NCBI GenBank assembly: GCA_947184155.2
Contig: CAMXCT020001626.1
Span: forward strand, 77,456-141,455
Length of the DNA: 64,000 nucleotides
From: Cladocopium goreaui
Lineage: Eukaryota > Sar > Dinophyceae > Suessiales > Symbiodiniaceae
Direction: 5' to 3'
Shown: positions 57,101-64,000 of the stretch, piece by piece
Position numbering within the stretch: the stretch's first letter is position 1
Layout of the letters: each line of letters starts with the position of its first letter
Notes under the pieces: model-generated
What the model was told of the DNA's origin: nothing
What the model saw: only the letters and a program-made list of their open reading frames with translations
The model's database searches: none
Position numbers and translations under genes: made by a program

Positions 57101-59960
57101 CAAAAAGTGCCTAATGTAACTTCTGAAACCCATAGAAAAGGATGATTTTAGCTACCTTTTCCTCCTGCTGCTGAGCTCCCGGATGGGAAAACACCATGGC
57201 AGTGAAGGACGGAAAGGCAGCAAAATTGCGCCCAAAAAGTGCTTAATGTAACTTCTGAAACCAATCGAAAAGAATGATTTTAGCAATTTTTTTCTCCTCC
57301 TGCTGCTGCTGCTTCTGCTCCTGCTGCTCCTTCTGTTCAAATGGCAGCTCCCGGATGGGAAAACACCATGGCAGTGAAGGACGGAAAGGCATCAGAATTG
57401 CGCCCAAAAAAGTGCCTAATGTAACTTCTGAAACCCATAGAAAAGGATGATTTTAGCCACTTTTTCCTCCTGCTGCTGCTGCTTCTGCTCCTGCTGCTCC
57501 TTCTGTTCAAACGGCAGCTCCCGGATGGGAAAACACCATAGCAGTGAAGGACGGAAAGGCAGCAAAATTGCGCCCAAAAAGTGCCTAATGTAATTTCTGA
57601 AACCCATAGAAAAGGATGATTTTAGCTACCTTTTCCTCCTGCTGCTGCTCCTGCTCCTCCTTCTGTTCAAATGGCAGCTCCCGGATGGGAAAGCACCATG
57701 GCAGTGAAGGACGGAAAGGCATCAGAATTGCGCCCACAAAAGTGCCTAATGTAACGTCTGAAACCCATAGAAAAAGATGATTTTAGCTACCTTTTCCCTC
57801 CTCCTGCTGCTGCTGCTTCTGCTCCTGCTGCTCCTTCTGTTCAAATGGCAGCTCCCGGATGGGAAAACACCATGGCAGTGAAGGACGGAAAGGCATCAGA
57901 ATTGCGCCAAAAAAAGTGTCTAATGTAACTTCTGAAACCCATAGAAAAGGATGATTTTAGCAACTGTTTCCTCCTGCTGCTGCTGCTTCTGCCCCTGCTG
58001 CTCCTTCTGTTCAAATGGCAGCTCCGGATGGGAAAACACCATGGCAGTGAAGGACGGAAAGGCATCAGAATTGCGCCCAAAAAAGTGCCTAATGTAACTT
58101 CTGAAACCCATAGAAAAGGATGACTTTAGCTACCTTTTCCCTCCTACTGCTGCTGCTGCTCCTGCTCCTGCTGCTCCCTCTGTTCAAACGGCAGCCCCCG
58201 GATGGGAAAACACCATGGCAGTGAAGGACGGAAAGGCAGCAAAATTGCGCCCAAAAAGTGCCTAATGTAACTTCTGGAACCCATAGAAAAGGATGATTTT
58301 CACTACTTTTTCCCTTTGCTGCTGCTGCTGCTGCTCCTGCTCCTGCTGCTCCCTCTGTTCAAATGCTAGCTCGCGGATGGGAAAACCTGCTGCTCCTTCT
58401 GTTGAAACGGCAGCTCCCGGATGGGAAAACACCATGGCAGTGAAGGACGGAAAGGCAGCAAAATTGCGCCCAAAAAGTGCCTAATGTAACTTCTGAAACC
58501 CATAGAAAATGATATTTTAGCTGCCTTTTCCTCCTGCTGCTGCTCCTGCTCCTGCTGCTCCTTCTGTTCAAATGGCAGCTCCCGGATGGGAAAACACCAT
58601 GGCAGCGAAGGACGGAAAATTGTGCCCAAAAAGTGCTTAATGTAACTTCTGAAACCAATCGAAAAGAATGATTTTAGCAATTTTTTTCTCCTCCTGCTGC
58701 TGCTGCTTCTGCTCCTGCTGCTCCTTCTGTTCAAATGGCAGCTCCCGGATGGGAAAACACCATGGCAGTGAAGGACGGAAAGGCAGCCAAATTGCACCCA
58801 AAAAGTGCCTAATGTAACTTCTGAAACCCATAGAAAAGGATGATTTTAGTCTACATTTTCCTCCTGCTGCTGCTCCTGCTCCTGCTGCTCCTTCTGTTCA
58901 AATGGCAGCTCCCGGATGGGAAAACACCATGGCAGGGAAGGACGGAAAGGCAGCAAAATTGCGCCCAAAAAGTGCTTAATGTAACTTCTGAAACCAATCG
59001 AAAAGAATGATTTTAGCAATTTTTTCCTCCTGCTGCTGCTGCTGCTTCTGCTCCTGCTGCTCCTTCTGTTCAAATGGCAGCTCCCGGATGGGAAAACACC
59101 ATGGCAGTGAAGGACGGAAAGGCATCAGAATTGCGCCCAAAAAAGTGCCTAATGTAACTTCTGAAACCCAAAGAAAAGGATGATTTTAGCTACCTTTGCT
59201 TCCTGCTGCTGCTGCTCCTGCTGCTCCCTCTGTTCAAATGCTAGCTCCCGGATGGGAAAACCTGCTGCTCCTTCTGTTCAAATGGCAGCTCCCGGATGGG
59301 AAAACCCCATGGCAGTGAAGGACGGAAAGGCAGCAAATTTGCGCCCAAAAAGTGCCTAATGTAACTTCTGAAACCCATAGAAAAGGATGATTTTAGCTGC
59401 CTTTTCCTCCTGCTGCTGCTCCCGCTCTCCTTCTGTTCAAATGGCAGCTCCCGGATGGGAATACACCATGGCAGGGAAGGACGGAAAGGCAGCAAAATTG
59501 CGCCCAAAAAGTGCTTAATGTAACTTCTGAAACCAATCGAAAAGAATGATTTTAGCAATTTTTTCCTCCTCCTGCTGCTGCTGCTTCTGCTCCTGCTGCT
59601 CCTTCTGTTCAAATGGCAGCTCCCGGATGGGAAAACACCATGGCAGTGAAGGACGGAAAGTCAGCAAAATTGCGACCAAAAAAGTGCCTAATGTAACTTC
59701 TGAAACCAATAGAAAAGGATGATTTTAGCTACCTTTTCCCTCCTCCTGCTGCTGCTGCTGCTCCTGCTCCTGCTGCTCCCTCTGTTCTAATGCTAGCTCC
59801 CGGATGGGAAAACACCATGGCAGCGAGGGGCGGTAAGGCATCAAAATTGCGCCCAAAAAATGCCTAATGTAACTTCTGAAACCCAAAGAAAAGGATGATT
59901 TTAGCTACCTTTTCCCTCCTCCTGCTGCTGCTGGCGCTGGTGTTGGTGGTGGTGGTGGTG
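54170..59960. repeat. Satellite array, unit of about 170 bp, roughly 33 copies
   Basis: Each unit has four parts: GGCAGCTCCCGGATGGGAAA, then ACCATGGCAGTGAAGGACGG, then GTGCCTAATGTAACTTCTGA, then a variable pyrimidine tract of CTG and CTC triplets. Spacing of the CGGATGGG motif is mostly 165-178 bases, with some half-units of about 45. The CTG/CTC part varies in length. Minus-strand frames in the array (RRSSRSRSSSS, then FRSYIKHFLGAI) are open because many units are a multiple of three long, and they are not genes. A unit in inverted orientation lies at about 56770-56900. Confidence 0.95.
55535..55645. repeat. Variant block inside the array, shared with the array end
   Basis: About 95 bases with GGCGCTGGTGTTGGTGGTGG and GAAGAGTACCAAAAGCACCT recur at about 59930-60022, exactly where the array stops. 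The array end therefore has a second copy inside the array, which dates an expansion after the junction formed. Confidence 0.85.
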
Positions 59961-60034
59961 CTGCTGCTGCTATTGCTGAAAGAAGAGTACCAAAAGCACC
60001 TCCCGGTGTGGCAAAGCTACCAAATCCACACTGT

Positions 60035-60250
60035 TCACAGGAAAAGTCCAAACACAGGGGCACTGCGGCCGTCAATTTCAAATGGCAAATGGGACAATGT
60101 CTTATCACAGGAAAAGTCCAAACACAGGGGCATTGCGACCGTCAATTTCGAATGGCAAATGGGACAATGTCTTATTCCCTGGCTTGCGTCTGCCGGGGTC
60201 GGCGGATTCCCTGGCGCGCTCCCCCTTGCGTCTGCCGGGGTCTGCTGCTG
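60035..60250. repeat. 69-bp repeat, two copies and a remnant
   Basis: CAGGAAAAGTCCAAACACAG starts at about 60038 and 60107. Next come two copies of a short GC-rich element with CTTGCGTCTGCCGGGGTC. A third copy of that GC-rich element lies after the trinucleotide tract at about 60485-60515. Confidence 0.85.
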
Positions 60251-60299
60251 CTTCTGCTGCTGCTGCTGCTGCCACTGCACAAAAACACAGCCACACGGC

Positions 60300-60465
60300 C
60301 CTGTAGTAGTAGTAGTAGTAGTAGTAGTCGTCGTCGTCGTCGTCGTCGTCGGCGTCGTCGGCGTCGTCGTCGTCGTCGTAGTAGTAGTAGTAGCAGGAGT
60401 AGTAGCAGTAGTAGTAGTAGTAGCAGTAGCAGTAACAGTAGCAGTAGTAGTAGTAGTAGTAGTGC
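60300..60465. repeat. Trinucleotide tract TAG / GTC
   Basis: (GTA)n changes into (GTC)n with some GGC, then back to (GTA) and (GCA) mixtures over about 165 bases. Frames across it encode single-residue runs (Val, Ser, Thr or Tyr). Confidence 0.95.
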
Positions 60466-60661
60466 AGTACATCTTCTTCCCTTACGCGCTCCCCCTTGCG
60501 TCGGCCGGGGTCGGCGGATATAATATGGAATGATTTCAAATTTCCAACTGAGGGGACAAGCAGGAGCTCAAGGCTTTTCATGCTCGAACTCTCCACTGCG
60601 GTGGGCTTTGTGGTGCAAGGCCTGAGGTCGAACTTGTACGGGTTGGCCTGTCCCTTTTACT

Positions 60662-61756
60662 GTGCCTCACCTGGCATTGGGTCGTTGGTTGCCTGTTACC
60701 TGGCTGGTGTGTTGTCTGGTGGCTTTTTCTGTGCTTGGATTTCTGTCAGGTTTGACTTGTTCCCTGCTTGGTCCTCCACTGATACCCACCATTCTCAACC
60801 ACCACCTGGATTTTCGCCTGGATTTCAGCCGCCCCTTGGACGGGCCAGTTGAGGTTTCTCTGGATATCGCTGGCCTTCGGGTTACTGTCCGTGGGGACTC
60901 TGCCAAGGTTGCTGATTTTGTGCAGTTTGTTGGTTCCTTCACTGGTCAGCGTGCGCGGTCCCCTACTAACTCAGTTGGGTCCTTTGAGCTGCTTTGTGAG
61001 CCCCCTGCTGCGTCTTCCGCTCCCTCGGGTCGAGTTGGACTTGAAACCCGAGAACAGATATCAGCTTCCTTTGCGGCTTGTCCTGACCGTCTTTTGTCTT
61101 GGGGTAACAAGCTGTCTGGTGCCAATCTTGCTGGACGTGATCGTGCCTCGCGTGCCTGGGTGGCTGGTTTGTGGGCTCGTGCTGTCGTGGATCGTAGGGT
61201 CCATTCCCCAAACCGCACGCCCCCGCTGGATTTGCGGTCGCAGTTTTACGCTGTGGCTAGGGCTGACTCTGTGGATTGTCCTGTGGTGTTCCGCTCCTCG
61301 ACATCCTACTGGCGTGCCATCGGCTCACTTGAAGGCAGTTCTTCAGTGTCCCAGTCCTTCCCAAGTGAGGCTGAGTGCCGTATCTACCTCCTTGCTGCAG
61401 GTTTCTCGGGGGGCCAACATCCAGTTCTTGCCCTGATCGAAGAATCAATGGCTTTGGATTTGATAGCCGAGTCCCCTCTGACTTTTGCTTCTCTGGTCAC
61501 CGTGGAGGAGGATCTAGAGCCCTACGTGCTCGAATGGCCCCCAGTTCCAGATGCAGACGGCTCTTCCGAGGCGCTAGTAGTGGTGGTTTTGAAGCGGCAG
61601 GCTGGCTTCCTTCTGGCTGTTCCACGAGGGTTCATCCCACAACAAGTTTTGGATCGGGCAAACCAAGGAGTCGATGGAGGTCCAATCGGGCCATCTACTG
61701 TTGGAGAGGTAGACGTCGGGAAATTGACGGGAAATTGCTCACAATACATCCCGTAG
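60662..61756 (+). CDS. Retroelement gag-like ORF (dinoflagellate type)
   Basis: 364 codons, the second most convincing long ORF. Residues about 8-38 are hydrophobic (WLPVTWLVCCLVAFSVLGF). Then comes VEVSLDIAGLRVTVRGDSAK and a region with FVGSFTGQRARSP. The conserved core has CPDRLLSWGNKLSG, RAWVAGLWARAV, SPNRTPPLDLRSQFYAVARA, VVFRSSTSYWRAIGSLEG and FPSEAECRIYLLAAGF. This arrangement is familiar from the first ORF of abundant Symbiodiniaceae retroelements; I assign it from memory. No ATG is near the left end, so the start is uncertain and the 5' end may be missing. The last 15 or so residues (VDVGKLTGNCSQYIP) come from the repeat that follows, so the natural C-terminus and the downstream pol region are lost. 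Confidence 0.66.
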   Translation: MPHLALGRWLPVTWLVCCLVAFSVLGFLSGLTCSLLGPPLIPTILNHHLDFRLDFSRPLDGPVEVSLDIAGLRVTVRGDSAKVADFVQFVGSFTGQRARSPTNSVGSFELLCEPPAASSAPSGRVGLETREQISASFAACPDRLLSWGNKLSGANLAGRDRASRAWVAGLWARAVVDRRVHSPNRTPPLDLRSQFYAVARADSVDCPVVFRSSTSYWRAIGSLEGSSSVSQSFPSEAECRIYLLAAGFSGGQHPVLALIEESMALDLIAESPLTFASLVTVEEDLEPYVLEWPPVPDADGSSEALVVVVLKRQAGFLLAVPRGFIPQQVLDRANQGVDGGPIGPSTVGEVDVGKLTGNCSQYIP

Positions 61757-62400
61757 AGCTTTCCCATAGATGTCGGGAAATTGACGGGAAATTGCGCCAC
61801 ACCAATACCATCCCGCTAGCAGCTTCACATTGTCCCCAAATTGCCGCTTTTTCCGGAAAGCCTCTTCTTTTACTTCCCACCCCCTTTCCATTTCCCTCGC
61901 GCCTTAGCTTCACAATACATTTTCCAGTAGAGCTTCCCAGAGACGTCCCGGGACCCTCAAGGAAATTGGGGGAAATTGCCTCCTTACAATACATCCCGTG
62001 AGCTTCACCATAGACATCGGCGAAATTGACCCGCGGCAAATGCTCACAAATAAACATCCCCCCCCAATGCCAGCTCCTTGCTTCCCATAGTAGTTGGGAC
62101 CCATTGGCGGGGAAATGCTCAACAAAAATTCCCCGTAGAGCTTTCCCATTAGCGGGGCACCCGTAGGGAAATGTGGCGGGCAATTGCTCAAATAACCCGT
62201 AGAGCTTTCCCATAGACGTCCCCGGGAAAATTGACGGAACCTTGCCTCCCCCCCAACCAACCATCATCCGTGTAAACTTCCCATCAGACGTCGGGGTGAA
62301 ATTGGCGGGAAAATGCCTCACAATACATCACGTAGAGCCTCCTTTCCCCATGACGCACGTCCTGGACAATTGTTTCACAATACATCCCGTTCCCAAAGCA
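61710..62400. repeat. Degenerate repeat of about 60 bp
   Basis: Variants of ATCCCGTAGAGCTTTCCCAT followed by AGACGTCGGGAAATTGACGG and GAAATTGCTCACAATAC occur about ten times. The first copies are the cleanest and overlap the end of the gag-like ORF. Later ones have many changes and indels. Confidence 0.88.
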
Positions 62401-62439
62401 TCCAGTGTATGCAAATAATGCTAACATTCGACAATGTAG

Positions 62440-62560
62440 TTGATTTTTGATAACATTGGCCTGTTCGAGACCAATGTAGCCAAATTGTGCCTACATTCGA
62501 TAATTCGATAAATTCGACAATTCGATAACTTCGATAATTCGATAAAAATCACACATAGAG
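62440..62560. repeat. Short ATTCGATAA-type repeats
   Basis: Several overlapping copies of TTCGATAAT and TTCGACAATT within about 60 bases, preceded by a pair on GACAATGTAG / GACCAATGTAG. Confidence 0.8.
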
Positions 62561-64000
62561 CACCCTATATTCCCACAAATACTTGACTAAACCCCCGCAT
62601 AAATGAGTTTGGTCCATTTAAACATAAATATTTAGTCAGGCACCGACGGCCTTGACAAAATGTTGAGAAACACATTGCTGGAATTTGGCCTTCAAGAAGA
62701 GCCCAAACGAGAATTGACTTCATTTTATGAGACTGGAAGCAACCACCACCATCGCTAACCTTCACTTCCTTGCTTCCAGTTCTTTCTACTGGGGAACTCA
62801 ACGACAGCTTGCAAGTAGTATTAGTCACTATGTGAAGGCATTGTGCATTGTAGCCATATGTTAAAAAAGGATAAAAAAGGAATGGTGTGGCAAGCCCGTG
62901 ATTTCTTCCTTTGCTCATCCAATTCATGTTCTGAGTGGGGGTGCGCGTGGTTCAACGGAAAACATGTCAATGTGAACAATCATCTTTCCAACTGCTAGTT
63001 TTGGTTTCAACATGCTTCACCAGCTTACACCTACAATAGTTGATCGCTACTATCTACTTGTTGCATTCTAAATGAACATCCTCTCCGTGTTGTGACTTCA
63101 TGGCTCCACCAAAAGCGCGAAAGGAAGTACCGATGAACTAGAACAACAATCATACATATATTATGAGAGATTGTGAGAGTATGTCATGTGTTTTTGCCTT
63201 CAAGCCGTTTGTGGTCTCATGAATATCTGGCTGGCATGGCCAGGCGGCCAGGCTATAGCAAGCAAATCATCTTTTGAATTCAGCGCAACCACGCAATATA
63301 ATGAAACATGATTCTGCCGAAAGAAACATGTGACAAGTGTGCGCGACCACTCCTGGACATCAACAATTTGTCTTTTAGCAGGTTTTAGCGAGGCAACCAC
63401 TCTGTCCCAGCATTCATGTTTCATCAAAGGAATCCAGCATATGTACGGTGTAAAGATGTGTAAAGTGTAGCTCAGTGAGTGTGTATGGGTTCTCTCAGTA
63501 CGACTGTTTCGCGCGCAAACAACTCAAAAACTCATAATATCTAAATGTTGAGGGTTTTTATTTTGTTGTTGACATTGACTGAGGTCAAAAGTTGGGAAAC
63601 CAAGACAAATACCTTGTTTTTTTTGTTCAAACTGACTTGCCTTTCTTGAAACATTCTTGTTCAAAAAATATACTAAACAAAACTACGTGGTAGGGGTCCC
63701 AGAAAAAAGTAGCCACAACACAATTTTGTCATTGAAAAATCACACAGAGTAAATCAAATCACTTGGTGGTTCGCCTTTTCCCCGTTTTGTAATGTATGTT
63801 TTTGCAGATATGAATATTTACACCATTTTACATCAAGTAAAGTTACATTTTGAAAGTAATGCAACCTGCAAGCAATCATGAGCAATGAGTGTGAAACGAT
63901 ATTTGCATGTTTGTATACCAAAGCGTTGTGGTATATGATATCATGCTTCTCGTGACCCGCTTTTCTAGATGCGGGGCCTGCCAATTGTTGCACGTTTTGC
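62560..64000. other. No gene recognised
   Basis: The rest of the window has only short open frames without motifs on both strands, a lower GC content than the middle of the window, and no repeat longer than a few units. Confidence 0.55.

Noticed and set aside
54434..59709. Many minus-strand ORFs of 60-172 codons with RRSSRSRSSSS and FRSYIKHFLGA
   Set aside because: They repeat with each ~170-bp satellite unit and have no sign of selection on the reading frame.
59895..60596. ORFs with Val, Ser, Thr and Tyr runs of 145-212 codons
   Set aside because: Caused by the trinucleotide tract and CTG runs.
1..64000. Dinoflagellate spliced-leader relics, tRNA or rRNA genes, CRISPR arrays
   Set aside because: I looked for the leader core (GCCATTTTGGCTC), tRNA arms and evenly spaced palindromic repeats with unique spacers and found none I could support. 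The regular arrays here are plain tandem repeats.

Overview
This is a stretch of nuclear DNA from a dinoflagellate, most likely a Symbiodiniaceae or other Suessiales-type alga. Four things say so. (1) A plastid ATP synthase gene (atpI) is split by many introns and carries a leader with a hydrophobic signal peptide followed by an FVAP motif, the hallmark of peridinin-plastid targeting. (2) The inferred introns start with GT, GC or GA and mostly end AG|G, the relaxed dinoflagellate pattern. (3) There are remains of a retroelement carrying a cytosine-5 DNA methyltransferase, an RNase H and a tyrosine recombinase, and a second retroelement gag-like ORF. (4) Very small exons sit in long introns packed with minisatellites. 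I see no bacterial operons, rRNA, tRNA or CRISPR.

Layout. 0.4-2.6 kb is a repeat island: a heptanucleotide minisatellite plus a 216-bp tandem repeat. 2.7-5.6 kb holds the 3' half of an isoleucyl-tRNA synthetase gene, including its C-terminal zinc finger; twelve consecutive exons join in one open frame. 6.6-8.0 kb is a small EF-hand gene. 8.6-17.6 kb carries three tandem atpI genes; copy 3 is a mosaic whose last two exons come from an older paralogue. 18-24.2 kb holds scattered exons, one pair of which rebuilds an FHA domain. 25.65-30.3 kb is the decayed methyltransferase retroelement, with an internal 1.6-kb tandem duplication.

From 32.3 to about 53.25 kb many small exons encode coiled-coil segments. 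They are best read as one large + strand gene (or a few) that begins with a low-complexity exon with repeated [S/T]P-x-FG motifs. Its introns contain a 64-bp tandem array, a 20-22-bp minisatellite, an AT-rich hairpin, a CAT/ATC microsatellite and a second repeat island (39-43.5 kb) of the same family as the one at the left end. From 54.2 to 59.95 kb lies a satellite of about 33 units of roughly 170 bp rich in CTG/CTC. A trinucleotide tract and a gag-like ORF (60.66-61.76 kb) follow, then a degenerate ~60-bp repeat. The last 1.6 kb is featureless.

All recognised genes are on the + strand. isoleucyl-tRNA synthetase and AtpI are both organelle-related (protein synthesis of bacterial type; plastid proton channel), but nothing shows that the genes are co-regulated. 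Exon borders were deduced by eye from protein-family similarity, reading phase and splice dinucleotides, without transcripts.
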